Numbered from the stretch's first letter, positions 19,835-29,847 are shown. The stretch is DNA of 64,000 nucleotides from Actinomycetes bacterium (GCA_021414085.1 JAIOPC010000002.1:186001-250000); one strand, 5' to 3'. The notes: generated from the letters alone by a model not told the origin. A program made the numbers and translations.

Positions 19835-20295
19835 CCCGATTTGTCATCGTGACGCTGCTGTTGGCAGCGATCGCTGTGGTGCTGCGTCTGCGGGGCCGCG
19901 GCTCGAGCTCAACGCGCTCACTCAAGATCACTGCCCGCGCTGTCGTTGGGCGCGGGACATCGTTGGTGGTGGTTGAGGTAGGCGGCCGTCGGCTGCTGGT
20001 CGGAGCTGCACAGAACCAGATGAACCTGCTCGCCGAGCTGGGCGAAGACACTTCCGATGACGATGTCGCGGTCCAGTCACGCGACAACGAGTCGGCGACA
20101 ACCACCAGCGAGTGGCCTGTCGGTCGCCCTCCGGCACCCCGCGCGCGGTTGAACTCGATGTCGCTGGAATCCGACCGCAGTGACACCCAGTCGTGGATCG
20201 AGCGCATCCGGTCGATGACGGTGCGCACCGCCGACCCTGAACTGCGCGGAGCGCGCAACAGGACGAGGCGAGCCGCGACAGGTGGTTTGCGGTGA
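19831..20295 (+). CDS. fliO: Flagellar biosynthesis protein FliO
   Basis: TM then KITARAVVGRGTSLVVVEVGGRRLLVGAAQNQMNLLAEL; between fliN and fliP. Confidence 0.8.
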   Translation: MTRFVIVTLLLAAIAVVLRLRGRGSSSTRSLKITARAVVGRGTSLVVVEVGGRRLLVGAAQNQMNLLAELGEDTSDDDVAVQSRDNESATTTSEWPVGRPPAPRARLNSMSLESDRSDTQSWIERIRSMTVRTADPELRGARNRTRRAATGGLR

Positions 20296-21146
20296 GCAAG
20301 GTCTGCAAGGTCGCAGTTTTCGTGGCACTGGGCGCGATGGGCTTGCTGCTGCAGCCAACGAACGCCCACGCGAGCTCGACGCCGCCAACGCAGCCGACCC
20401 TTCCAACACCCGACACAACGCCAGCGCCGGTGGATCAGATCACTCCCCCGGATCGAATCGAAACACCAACCGTCGACGATCAATCAGGCAATGACTCGCT
20501 GGAGATCAACGCGCCAGGAGGCACCAGTAACGCAGTGCTGCTGGTGTTGCTGGTCACGGTCGCCGGCATCTTGCCGGGGCTGTTGTTGCTGACGACTACG
20601 TTCCCGCGGTTTCTCATCGTGCTCGGCCTCGCTCGCCAAGGGTTGGGCTTGAACACCACGCCGCCCAACCAGGTGCTGTCGGGCTTGGCCGCATTTCTCA
20701 CGCTGTTCGTCATGGCACCGACGTTCTCGAAGATCAACGACACGGCCATTCAGCCGGCGATGAAGGGCGAGATCACTCAGGGCGAAGCCGTCAAGCAGGC
20801 ATGGGAGCCGATGAGTGAGTTCATGCTCAAGCACACACGCGACTCCGACTTGGCGATGTTGTACGACCTCACCGATACCAAGCGCCCCGCGAACCCATCC
20901 GATGTCACACCGCGGTTCCTCATTCCGGCGTTCATCCTCTCGGAACTGCGCGCAGCCTTCATCATCGGTTTTCTCATTTGGGTCCCGTTCCTTCTGATCG
21001 ACCTGATTGTGTCGACCGTTCTCGCTTCGCTGGGGATGTTGATGATGCCGCCTGTGGTGGTGTCGCTCCCGGTGAAGCTTGCCTTGTTCGTACTCGTCGA
21101 CGGGTGGGCTTTGCTCGCCGGATCACTACTGAAATCGGTGGCGTAA
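20292..21146 (+). CDS. fliP: Flagellar biosynthesis protein FliP
   Basis: LTTTFPRFLIVLGLARQGLGLNTTPPNQVLSGLAAFLTLFVMAPTF; RFLIPAFILSELRAAFIIGFLIWVPFLLIDLIVSTVLASLGMLMMPP. Confidence 0.97.
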   Translation: MSKVCKVAVFVALGAMGLLLQPTNAHASSTPPTQPTLPTPDTTPAPVDQITPPDRIETPTVDDQSGNDSLEINAPGGTSNAVLLVLLVTVAGILPGLLLLTTTFPRFLIVLGLARQGLGLNTTPPNQVLSGLAAFLTLFVMAPTFSKINDTAIQPAMKGEITQGEAVKQAWEPMSEFMLKHTRDSDLAMLYDLTDTKRPANPSDVTPRFLIPAFILSELRAAFIIGFLIWVPFLLIDLIVSTVLASLGMLMMPPVVVSLPVKLALFVLVDGWALLAGSLLKSVA

Positions 21147-21149
21147 CCG

Positions 21150-21416
21150 ATGAACGACTCAGACATCGTCCACGTATTGCGCATGATGAGCGACACCGGC
21201 TTGCGCGTCGCAGGCCCGGTGCTGCTCGTGGTGTTAGTAGTCGGCACCACTGTGAGCCTGCTGCAAACGATCACGCAGATTCAAGAACAGGCCGTGGTCT
21301 ACGTGTTGAAGTTCTGCTCGGTGGGCGTACTGCTGCTGTTCACGGGACCGTGGATGCTGCACGAACTGTCGTCATTTGTGCGAGTGCTCTGGGCTCGAAT
21401 CCCCGACGTGAGGTAG
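21150..21416 (+). CDS. fliQ: Flagellar biosynthesis protein FliQ
   Basis: GPVLLVVLVVGTTVSLLQTITQIQEQAVVYVLKF. Confidence 0.93.
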   Translation: MNDSDIVHVLRMMSDTGLRVAGPVLLVVLVVGTTVSLLQTITQIQEQAVVYVLKFCSVGVLLLFTGPWMLHELSSFVRVLWARIPDVR

Positions 21417-21420
21417 CACG

Positions 21421-22179
21421 TTGCAACTCGACTTCTCCATCAGTTGGGCCATCGGGCTCGCACTTGCGGTCACCCGCGCGGCAGCAATGGTCGCACTGTG
21501 CGGCTTCGTGCCCCGCAGCATTCCCGGCGCAGGCAGGAATGCGCTCGCGATCGCGCTCGGCGTGCTGATCGCACAACCGGTGTCGTCGCCTGATATCTCG
21601 ACAGCGGACTTGGCGGTCGCCGGGTTCACGAACGTGTTCCTCGGCGCCGTGATGGGTTGGTTTCTGGGCCTGGCAGTTTCGTCATTCCACACCGCGGGAA
21701 CCGTCATCGACCTCACCAGCGGAATCAGCCTTGGTTCGGTGCTCGACCCAGACACGGGAACAACCCCGGGACCGTTCAACCGCTTTTACACGTTGGCGGC
21801 ACAGACGCTGATCATTGCCGGCGGCGGACTGCTGATCATGGCGCAGTTGCTGTGGTTCTCCACCAAGGCTGTTGCGCTCGATGGCCAACTTGGTGGTCTG
21901 GGCGTGCTCGGTGCCGTCGCGACCGAACGAGTGAACTCCGTCTTTCGCCACGGAGTCGAGTTCGCACTGCCGATAGCGGCCGTGCTGTTTGTCGCGGAAC
22001 TGACCTTCGGTCTCCTCAGTCGACTCGCGCCGCAGATCAACATGTTCCTCATCGCGCTACCGGTCAAGGCGCTGATGACGTTGTCGATGGTGGGCACAGC
22101 CGCCGTGCTGTTTCCCCGCTTCGCCGACCAGTCCGTCAACTCCGGGGTGGACGTGACGATGCGATTGCTCGGCGGGTGA
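21421..22179 (+). CDS. fliR: Flagellar biosynthesis protein FliR
   Basis: LTFGLLSRLAPQINMFLIALPVKALMTL; fliPQR-flhB order; TTG start. Confidence 0.93.
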   Translation: MQLDFSISWAIGLALAVTRAAAMVALCGFVPRSIPGAGRNALAIALGVLIAQPVSSPDISTADLAVAGFTNVFLGAVMGWFLGLAVSSFHTAGTVIDLTSGISLGSVLDPDTGTTPGPFNRFYTLAAQTLIIAGGGLLIMAQLLWFSTKAVALDGQLGGLGVLGAVATERVNSVFRHGVEFALPIAAVLFVAELTFGLLSRLAPQINMFLIALPVKALMTLSMVGTAAVLFPRFADQSVNSGVDVTMRLLGG

Positions 22180-22180
22180 G

Positions 22181-23287
22181 ATGAGCAAGCGCGACGGGAA
22201 GACAGAAAAGCCAACACAACGTCGCCGCAAAGAGGCGCGACGCGAAGGCAACCTGCCGCGCTCGCAAGAGACGAACTCGATGATCGCCATTGCCGCGGCG
22301 CTGGTGACGCTCGGCATCATGGCCCCGAAGGCGCTCGCTGTCTCGGGGCGCATCATGCGCCAATGGTTCAGCACGGCTGATCCGATGGTCGGGCTGCGCA
22401 AGGAGCCGCTGATCAAGAGCGTGCTCGAACTCGGCGCCGCCTGGTGCCCGCCAGCGTTAGCGGCGGCCATCGCCGGAACCGTCGTTTCTCTCGGACAGGG
22501 CGGGATTGTGTTGATGCCCAAGACGGCGCGCCCTTCGTTCAAGAACATCTCATGGAAGAAGGGCCTCGGCCAGCTCAGCCCGCGGCAGGCCGGCTATGCG
22601 TTGCTGCGCAACGTGTTGAAGTTCGTCGCGGTTGGCGCCGCCTTGATCGCGCCGGTCACCAAGTTGTGGCATCAGCTGCCGAGAAGTGCCGATCTACGCG
22701 CCGCGGCCGGCCTCACCGGTAGTGCGATGAAGTCGGTGACCAGCAGAGTGCTGTTCGGCGCGTTACTCATCGCAGTCATCGACCAGATAGTGACGCGTCG
22801 CCGGTGGCGCAACGGCATGATGATGTCGCGCCAGCAGATCATCGACGAGTCACGAATGCAAGAAGGCGACCCACATGCCAAGGCGCAGCGCAAGCGACGC
22901 GGCATGGAGCTGCGTCGGCGACGGTCGCTCGGCGATGTCGCCACCGCCGACGTCGTGGTGACCAACCCGACCCACTTCGCGGTCGCCCTCGCTTACGCCG
23001 AACGTTCTGCTGCCCCACGTGTCGTGTGCAAGGGCACGGATCGCATGGCGCGTCGGATCCGCCGCGATGCGTCCCGACACGGCGTACCCATCATCGAGAA
23101 CCGGCCGCTTGCACGGGCCCTGTACCGCCAAGTGCCCCTCGGCGGTTACGTGCCCGAGCGCTTCTTCGACGATGTCGTGAAGGTCTTGGTGGCCGCCTAT
23201 TGGCGTCGTGGACGAGTGCCAGGCCACGTGGCCAGTTCGCCCGGCAAGGTTGCTAGTCAAGGATCACTGACCGGAGCACGCGCATGA
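22181..23287 (+). CDS. flhB: Flagellar biosynthesis protein FlhB
   Basis: KTEKPTQRRRKEARREGNLPRSQE; autocleavage motif NPTHFAVALAY. Confidence 0.97.
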   Translation: MSKRDGKTEKPTQRRRKEARREGNLPRSQETNSMIAIAAALVTLGIMAPKALAVSGRIMRQWFSTADPMVGLRKEPLIKSVLELGAAWCPPALAAAIAGTVVSLGQGGIVLMPKTARPSFKNISWKKGLGQLSPRQAGYALLRNVLKFVAVGAALIAPVTKLWHQLPRSADLRAAAGLTGSAMKSVTSRVLFGALLIAVIDQIVTRRRWRNGMMMSRQQIIDESRMQEGDPHAKAQRKRRGMELRRRRSLGDVATADVVVTNPTHFAVALAYAERSAAPRVVCKGTDRMARRIRRDASRHGVPIIENRPLARALYRQVPLGGYVPERFFDDVVKVLVAAYWRRGRVPGHVASSPGKVASQGSLTGARA

Positions 23288-25308
23288 CAACCCGAACTCG
23301 CCTGGCATTGCCAATGGTCATCGTTGCGCTGGTGCTGTGCCTGGTCGTACCGGTGCCGGTCGCGCTGCTCGACTTGCTCATCTCAGCGAACATCGTCGTC
23401 GGCATTGTGACGCTGGCCTCCGTGCTCAACGTTTCGGACCCAGTTGAGTTCTCGGCCTATCCGTCGCTGTTGCTGATCACCACCACCGCGCGCATCGCGC
23501 TCACGGTCTCCACCACCAGGGCAATCCTGTTGCACGCCAACGCGGGCGAGGTGGTGCACACTTTCGGCACTGTCGTGGTTGGCAGCAACGTGCTCGTCGG
23601 GCTGATCATCTTTCTGGTGCTCACCGTCGTCAACCTGGTCGTCATTACCAAAGGTTCTGAGCGCGCCGCTGAGGTAGCCGCCCGGTTCAGCCTCGACGCC
23701 ATGCCAGGTAAGCAAATGGCAGTCGACGCAGACCTCGCGGCCGGGCTACTTGATGAGGACGGCGCGCGCGCCGCCCGTCGGCGAATCGCCCGCGAGAGCG
23801 ACTTCTACGGAGCGATGGATGGCGCCGTGAAGTTCGTCAAGGGCGACGCGATCGCAAGCCTGATCGTGGTGTTCGTCAACCTGATTGGCGGCATCGCCAT
23901 TGGCGTGCTCATCAAGGGCATGGACATCGGCCAGGCAGTGTCCACCTATTCGTTGCTGACCGTCGGCGACGGTCTTGTCGCGCAGATTCCGGCGCTGCTC
24001 TATGCGTTGGCTACCGGCATGCTCGTCAACCGCGTGAAGGGCGACAACGGAAACCTCGGCCACGAGATCGTGCAGCAGCTTTCAGCACACCCGGTGACCT
24101 TGCGCACTGCTGCCGGCGGCGCGCTGATCATGGGCCTGATTCCTGGCATGCCGAAGTTGCCGTTCATCGGCATGGCTGTCGGACTTTGGATAGTCGGTGG
24201 TCGCACGACCACCGAAGAGTCGACGACGGTTGGCCAGCCCGACCTCGCAGTTACCACCAACCCAGACGACCCGGAGGTTCTGATGTCCCACATGCGTGCC
24301 CCGGCTCTCGAGCTCCGTCTGGCCTACGACCTTGTCGACCTCGTCAGCGGCGGCGATCTGCTGGCGAGAATGGGCGAACTGCGCCGACAGCTGGTCACCG
24401 AGCTTGGTTTCGTGCTGCCGCCGGTGACGACGACAGACGACGTCACGCTTCCTTCTGGCGAGTACAGGATCGCGTTGTACGGCGTCGATGTCGGCAACGG
24501 TCGCGCGCCGCGCGAATCGGTGCTCGCACTCCCCGATCCGACGACCGGCGACGACCTCAGCCTCGCCGGCGTTGGCGAGCGCGTCGTGGAACCAGTATTC
24601 GGCCTCATCGGCTACTGGGTCCCCGAGCGCGCGCGGGCAGTCGCCGCCGCGACAGGCGCGACCATCGTGCCGCGCAGCGCGGCCGTCGTCACCCACCTTG
24701 CCGAGGTTGCTCGCCGCTACTCGCCGGAGCTCCTCACGCGTCAGCAGGTCGCCGACCTCGTCGACATGTTGCGCACCGATCAGCCATTGCTGGCTGCCGA
24801 AATAAGCAACGACCGTGTGCCAATGACGTTGTTGCATCAAGTGATGCGCTCGCTGTTGGCCGAGCGCGTGTCGGTGCGTGACCTCGCTCGCATCGTCGAC
24901 ACCCTCGCAGCTTCGGTTGGCCACGCGCACGGCGTCGAGGCCTTGGCCGACGAATGCCGCGCAGTTCTTGGCGCCCAGATCACGGCGCAGTTGGCACCGA
25001 ATCAACGCGTCGCATCGATCTTCTTGGTTCCGGAGCTGGAAGGCCGTTTGATCTCAGCCTTGCGAGAAGTGGACGGGGTCTCGCATCTCGCCATCGAACC
25101 GGAGACACTCGATGCGGTTCGCGAGAGCGTGCGTTCGGCGTGGGAGCGGCTTGCCGGCGGAGATCCTGTGGTGCTCACCTGCGCACCCAACCTGCGTCGC
25201 CCGCTCTCACGGATTCTGCACTCGGCAGGTATCGAGTTGCCCACGCTGGCTTATCGCGAACTGCCCCGCCATCTGACGATCGATGTCAGCGAGATCGTTG
25301 GCGTTTAG
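23284..25308 (+). CDS. flhA: Flagellar biosynthesis protein FlhA
   Basis: SAYPSLLLITTTARIALTVSTTRAIL; GDAIASLIVVFVNLIGGIAIGVLIKGM; GDGLVAQIPALLYALATGMLVNR. Confidence 0.97.
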   Translation: MTTRTRLALPMVIVALVLCLVVPVPVALLDLLISANIVVGIVTLASVLNVSDPVEFSAYPSLLLITTTARIALTVSTTRAILLHANAGEVVHTFGTVVVGSNVLVGLIIFLVLTVVNLVVITKGSERAAEVAARFSLDAMPGKQMAVDADLAAGLLDEDGARAARRRIARESDFYGAMDGAVKFVKGDAIASLIVVFVNLIGGIAIGVLIKGMDIGQAVSTYSLLTVGDGLVAQIPALLYALATGMLVNRVKGDNGNLGHEIVQQLSAHPVTLRTAAGGALIMGLIPGMPKLPFIGMAVGLWIVGGRTTTEESTTVGQPDLAVTTNPDDPEVLMSHMRAPALELRLAYDLVDLVSGGDLLARMGELRRQLVTELGFVLPPVTTTDDVTLPSGEYRIALYGVDVGNGRAPRESVLALPDPTTGDDLSLAGVGERVVEPVFGLIGYWVPERARAVAAATGATIVPRSAAVVTHLAEVARRYSPELLTRQQVADLVDMLRTDQPLLAAEISNDRVPMTLLHQVMRSLLAERVSVRDLARIVDTLAASVGHAHGVEALADECRAVLGAQITAQLAPNQRVASIFLVPELEGRLISALREVDGVSHLAIEPETLDAVRESVRSAWERLAGGDPVVLTCAPNLRRPLSRILHSAGIELPTLAYRELPRHLTIDVSEIVGV

Positions 25309-25369
25309 CCAACTGCGCCGGGCCATTTGCCTGAGTCAGCACACACAGTCAACCTCGGAGGCGCACACC

Positions 25370-26572
25370 GTGGCCAAGAACAGCTACCCAATCGTCGAAC
25401 GTCACGCCGATGGTGTGACAGTCATCGCCCGCAGCAATGTCGAGGCATATGAAGTCGCGTCCGAGGCACTGGGCCAGGACTGCAGCATCACCAGTGTCGA
25501 CAAGGTCCAGCAGGGCGGAGTCGGCGGATTCTTCGCCACCGAGTTGGTGAAGGTGACCGCGCAACCTGCCCGTGGGCCCAAGACCAATCGCGATCTACCC
25601 AACCGCGACGTCCCCAATCGGGATCTACCCAGTCGCGATGTCCCCACTCGCACCGCACCGAATCGCGATTCGGAGGCGGCGTTTGCGAGCGCCGAGGACC
25701 TGCTCTCATCGCTGCGCACGAAAGTGCCTAACTTCGCCGATCGACTGCTCGATGAGTGGCTCGCCGAGACGACCCACGAATTCGATCGCCCGATGATGGC
25801 CGCTCCCGGAACCGTCACTGCCGCGCCAACCGCGTCGGCCGCTCCGAACAACTACCGAGCGACAACACCGCCGCCGCCAGCAGAGCAACGGCCCGAGCCG
25901 GCGACGACACAACCGCAAGTCGCCGCAGTTCCTGCCCCGCTCGAGTCTCTCGCCTCAGTCGTCGACACAGCACCGACTCGTGTGCCAGCGCCAACGAAAC
26001 CAAAGATGGCGGTGGCCCCGCGGGTGAGTACCGATCAGCGCTGGTCGCATCGGGCGTTGCGCGCCGCTGGCGTGCCCGACCAGGTGGTCGAGCTTGCGAT
26101 GGCGAGCGAGCCGGTCACAGAAGGCGAGTGGATTGTTGCGCTGATGCGCGCGCTACGGGGCTTCTGCGGGACAACGCTCGCGGCTCCGTCGGTAATGATC
26201 GGCTCGTCGTGCGTCGACCTTGCCAAGCAGCTGCGGCTCGTCACGGTCGCGGCCGACGAGTTGGTCGATTCAGTGTCGACGGTTGCCGCCCCAGCGGTCG
26301 GCGCGCGAGCGTTGATCGCTGGATTGAACGAACGTCAGGTGCACCTTGTGGTCGGGGCGGACTGGCAGCAACTCGGCGGGGTGCAGGCCCATGTCGTCAG
26401 CGCCAGTTCGCAAGCGGATCTCCTTGAGGCGCTGCGGGTCTGCGTCGCGTGGGGCGGCACACTCGGCTGGTACTGGTCGGGTGATCGCTACGAACGGCTC
26501 GACGAGTTCACGGTCGTCTCGCACATTCGCGAGTTACTCAACCGGGCGCAGCCAGTACTCGTGCAGTCATGA
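25370..26572 (+). CDS. FlhF-like protein lacking a recognisable GTPase P-loop
   Basis: Downstream of flhA; N-terminal ALGQDCSITSVDKVQQGGVGGFFATELVKV matches the FlhF N-terminal region; no GxxGxGKT in the remainder. Confidence 0.55.
   Translation: MAKNSYPIVERHADGVTVIARSNVEAYEVASEALGQDCSITSVDKVQQGGVGGFFATELVKVTAQPARGPKTNRDLPNRDVPNRDLPSRDVPTRTAPNRDSEAAFASAEDLLSSLRTKVPNFADRLLDEWLAETTHEFDRPMMAAPGTVTAAPTASAAPNNYRATTPPPPAEQRPEPATTQPQVAAVPAPLESLASVVDTAPTRVPAPTKPKMAVAPRVSTDQRWSHRALRAAGVPDQVVELAMASEPVTEGEWIVALMRALRGFCGTTLAAPSVMIGSSCVDLAKQLRLVTVAADELVDSVSTVAAPAVGARALIAGLNERQVHLVVGADWQQLGGVQAHVVSASSQADLLEALRVCVAWGGTLGWYWSGDRYERLDEFTVVSHIRELLNRAQPVLVQS
25586..25669 (+). repeat. 15-bp tandem repeat (5-6 copies) encoding NRDLP/NRDVP
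   Basis: aatcgcgatctaccc aaccgcgacgtcccc aatcgggatctaccc agtcgcgatgtcccc actcgcaccgcaccg read directly. Confidence 0.9.
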
Positions 26573-28026
26573 GCTCCGCCGACACCGAGGGCGACCCGTC
26601 GATCGTCGAACCCCAGCAGGAAGCGGTCTCCCCGGCCGAGTCGGTGGCGGGCGATGCCCACAGCGATCAAGCAAACGCGACGACGCTGAAGGTCTGGATC
26701 CCCGCCGCGCGAGCACCAGTAATCGCCGCCCTCGAAAGCGCCGGGGCGACCGTGCTTGATGATCCGGAAGGCGCCGAGTACGCCGTCATCTCAACTCGGC
26801 TCGCCCGTCACCGAATCGCCGAGTACACAACCCACGCACGCGAATGTGGCCTCCCGGTTCTTGTCCTGGTGCATCCCGGTGGCGAAGAGCAAGCAGTCAC
26901 CGCGCTGTGCAGCGGGGGCCAGACTGCAATTGCTGAGAGCGACCTCGACGCATTGCGCTCGCTGCGCGGCGCCAGCACGGAGCCAGATGCCGATCGGATC
27001 GAGTCGCTCCTCAAAGCATTCGGAGCCAGGCTCGGCCGCGGGCAGACGCAAGAGGACGACGAGTCCCGGTTGGTCGATCCAGTCTCGGAACTGCCGGCGG
27101 CGGGGGCTTTGCAGTTGCGATCGGAGACTGCGCCGAGTGACACGCCACAAAACCTGCGCATCATGTCGATCGCCGTTCCTGCCCTGGAAGGCACGACGTG
27201 GCCGCGCGCTGGAACCGACGCCCACGATCTCTTGCATCGTCGCATCGCCAACGGCTTGCGACTGGTGTGCGCTGGCAGAGGCGACCTGTTCGACACCGGC
27301 CACGGAGCATTCACCGTCGTTGCGACGGATCTCGACGTTGCAGCCACCGAAGACATCGGTGCATCGATCGCCGAGGTCGTGCACGGCTACCAGTCCGACG
27401 GGCAACTTCCGCTTGCTGTAGCGGTCGGCCACGCGGGCCCGGAGTGTTCGCACGACTTCGCGACCCTTCGCGAGTTGGCCGGGCGCGCCGAAATCGCTGC
27501 CCGCGAGCCCGACAGCCCGAGCGTGCTCGACGCCGCCCAGCTGGCACGCCCCTTCGCGACCGCCACAGGGCTCGATGTGACGTTTCGGCTCGCGAAGTTG
27601 GCAGCCGAACGCGAAGGTGTCACTTCGCGCGACGAGGTCGCATCAGTTGCCGCCGACATTGCAACGTTGCTCGGCATCGAAGGCACGCAGCGTCTGTTGG
27701 TTCAGTTCTGCGCGGCGGTATCCGACATCGGAGCAGCGATCGTTGGCGACGCGGAAAATCGTGTCGAGATCTCGGCCGCGGTGATTGGCCCCGTCGCAGG
27801 CCCGACGGTCAGTGCCGTGCTCCGCTCGCTCAGCGAACATTGGGATGGCAGCGGTCGGCCCGACGGATTGAGCGGATCAGCGATTCCGGAACCGGCGCGC
27901 ATCATCGCGGTTGCCGAGCAGTTGGTACGCGACGGCTACTCCCCGGCGACGCTGGATGCGGGCTCGAACACGATCTTCGATCCGAACGTCGTGCGCGCCG
28001 CGCACGAACTGGCGCGGCAACGATGA
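26569..28026 (+). CDS. Degenerate receiver-like / GGDEF-like / HD-GYP-like protein
   Basis: HWDGSGRPDGLSGSAIPEPARIIAVAEQL (HD-GYP-like); DPVSELPAAGAL...GHGAFTVV...LPLAVAVGHA (GGDEF-like); catalytic motifs lost. Confidence 0.65.
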   Translation: MSSADTEGDPSIVEPQQEAVSPAESVAGDAHSDQANATTLKVWIPAARAPVIAALESAGATVLDDPEGAEYAVISTRLARHRIAEYTTHARECGLPVLVLVHPGGEEQAVTALCSGGQTAIAESDLDALRSLRGASTEPDADRIESLLKAFGARLGRGQTQEDDESRLVDPVSELPAAGALQLRSETAPSDTPQNLRIMSIAVPALEGTTWPRAGTDAHDLLHRRIANGLRLVCAGRGDLFDTGHGAFTVVATDLDVAATEDIGASIAEVVHGYQSDGQLPLAVAVGHAGPECSHDFATLRELAGRAEIAAREPDSPSVLDAAQLARPFATATGLDVTFRLAKLAAEREGVTSRDEVASVAADIATLLGIEGTQRLLVQFCAAVSDIGAAIVGDAENRVEISAAVIGPVAGPTVSAVLRSLSEHWDGSGRPDGLSGSAIPEPARIIAVAEQLVRDGYSPATLDAGSNTIFDPNVVRAAHELARQR

Positions 28027-28478
28027 GCAGCGAGCCGGAAGTCCATTCACCGAGCCCGGAGGTCGAGCTGCTCGTCGCGCTCGTTCATGCGACGGGAGAA
28101 GTGCTCGATCACCTGCGGTTGCTGGATTCGTGCCGCTACGGCCCAGCCGAGGTGGTGCAGGCCGCGGTGGCCGACCTACGCGTTGCGGTGGAGGCCCTCG
28201 GTCACGTCGGTGGCCTGGGCGACGCGACGACCTTGCGCAGGCTGCAGGAAGCTACGCAAGGGCGGTCCGATGCCGAGTTGGGCACATCGTTGGCGACGAT
28301 GGTGCGCAACAACGTGCGCCGAATTGGTGAACAAAGTGCGTTGCTGTCCCTAGAACTCCGCCATCTTCTGGCGGATACAAGAGAAGTGGTGTCAATTGCG
28401 ACCGGTGGTGCCGGCACTTACGACTCTCACGGGTACACGACCGTCGGCGAACTCCGCCGCCAGCGCGCACAGGGCTGA
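28023..28478 (+). CDS. Candidate FlgN-like chaperone
   Basis: Helical protein directly upstream of flgK, flgN position; no strong motif. Confidence 0.45.
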   Translation: MSSEPEVHSPSPEVELLVALVHATGEVLDHLRLLDSCRYGPAEVVQAAVADLRVAVEALGHVGGLGDATTLRRLQEATQGRSDAELGTSLATMVRNNVRRIGEQSALLSLELRHLLADTREVVSIATGGAGTYDSHGYTTVGELRRQRAQG

Positions 28479-28544
28479 CGGTTCACGCTCAGCCAATGAA
28501 CTTCGCTATTCGAAAGGGCGCCCACTAGGGGTAGTGATGCACAA

Positions 28545-29840
28545 GTGATCAGCTCGGCCCTCTCGATCGCCGTCAGTGCGTTACGCGCTCATAGCTACGC
28601 CACAGAGATCACTAGCCACAACGTCGCCAACGCGGCCACACCCGGCTATCGACGCCAACGCGTTGAACTGCAGACCGCCTTCCCGCGCCAGGGACCATTG
28701 GGGCAGATGGGTGCCGGTGTCGAGGCGGCGCGCATTACGCGGGCCTCCGATCGACTGGCCGACTTACGGGTACGCAGTTCGACAGCGCAGGCCGGCTACT
28801 TCGGTTCGCGCGCGCAGGTAATGCAAACGATGGAAGTCGTGTTTGGCGAGCCCACCCAGGGAGTGACCAAGGAACTCACCGCAATGTGGGATGCCTTCGC
28901 GACGCTGTCTGTGAGCCCGAGTGATTCCGCGGCTCGGTATCAGGTGTTGTCGGCACTGCAAAGCACCGCCGACCGGATCAATCAGGTTGGTGCCGGTCTC
29001 GACCAACTCAGCGCCGACGCATCGCGCCGGTTGAGCGGCGATGTCGCTGAGGCCAACGACCTCATCACTCGCCTGGCCGAACTCAACCGCTTCCCGCGAA
29101 CGTCCGGCGGGCTCCCTGCCGACATGGCGGACGAGCGCGACCGCGCCATCGACCAACTGGCGGCGACGCTCGGGACGGTGGCCACGATCGAAGACGACGG
29201 CCAAACGCGGGTGACGTTGAATGGATTGGCTGTAGTCGATGGCGAGATCGGCACGCACCTCACTGTGGCTGCCCCACCCGCCGTTGGCGTCGTCACCCAC
29301 CCGACCGGGCCCGTAACCCTGGGCGGTTCTGTGGGCGGTTTGCAGGCCGCCTTGCGCACCGACATCGCCGATGCACGCGCTGATCTTGACGCATTCACGG
29401 CCGACCTTGTTGCGGCGCTGAACACCACGCACGCCACCGGCTTCACGCCAGCGGGCGCGAGCGGTGGGCCACTCCTCACGATCGTGTCCGGGCAAGTGAC
29501 CGTGGCAGTGACCCAGGCGGCGGACCTGGCAGCGACCGATGTCGTCGGCCAGACGCAAAACGGTCGCACCGCCGACGCCTTGGCGGAGTTGCGCAACACT
29601 CAGGGCGACGCATACCGATCGCTAGTGACATCGCTCTCCGGACGCATCGGGGGCATCGTCCGTTCTTCGGAGACTGCCAGCACTGTCGCCGATGAGGCTT
29701 CGCTGCAACGCGATTCCGGCTTGGGCGTGAACCTCGATGAAGAAATGACGGATCTGATGAGCCAGCAACGCGCCTACCAGGCAGCGGCCAAGCTCGTCAC
29801 CCTGATCGACGACATGCTGCAGAGCCTGATCCAGATGTGA
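28545..29840 (+). CDS. flgK: Flagellar hook-associated protein 1
   Basis: LSIAVSALRAHSYATEITSHNVANAATPGYRRQRVEL; C-terminal EEMTDLMSQQRAYQAAAKLVTLIDDMLQSLIQM. Confidence 0.95.
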   Translation: MISSALSIAVSALRAHSYATEITSHNVANAATPGYRRQRVELQTAFPRQGPLGQMGAGVEAARITRASDRLADLRVRSSTAQAGYFGSRAQVMQTMEVVFGEPTQGVTKELTAMWDAFATLSVSPSDSAARYQVLSALQSTADRINQVGAGLDQLSADASRRLSGDVAEANDLITRLAELNRFPRTSGGLPADMADERDRAIDQLAATLGTVATIEDDGQTRVTLNGLAVVDGEIGTHLTVAAPPAVGVVTHPTGPVTLGGSVGGLQAALRTDIADARADLDAFTADLVAALNTTHATGFTPAGASGGPLLTIVSGQVTVAVTQAADLAATDVVGQTQNGRTADALAELRNTQGDAYRSLVTSLSGRIGGIVRSSETASTVADEASLQRDSGLGVNLDEEMTDLMSQQRAYQAAAKLVTLIDDMLQSLIQM

Positions 29841-29847
29841 TGAACCA

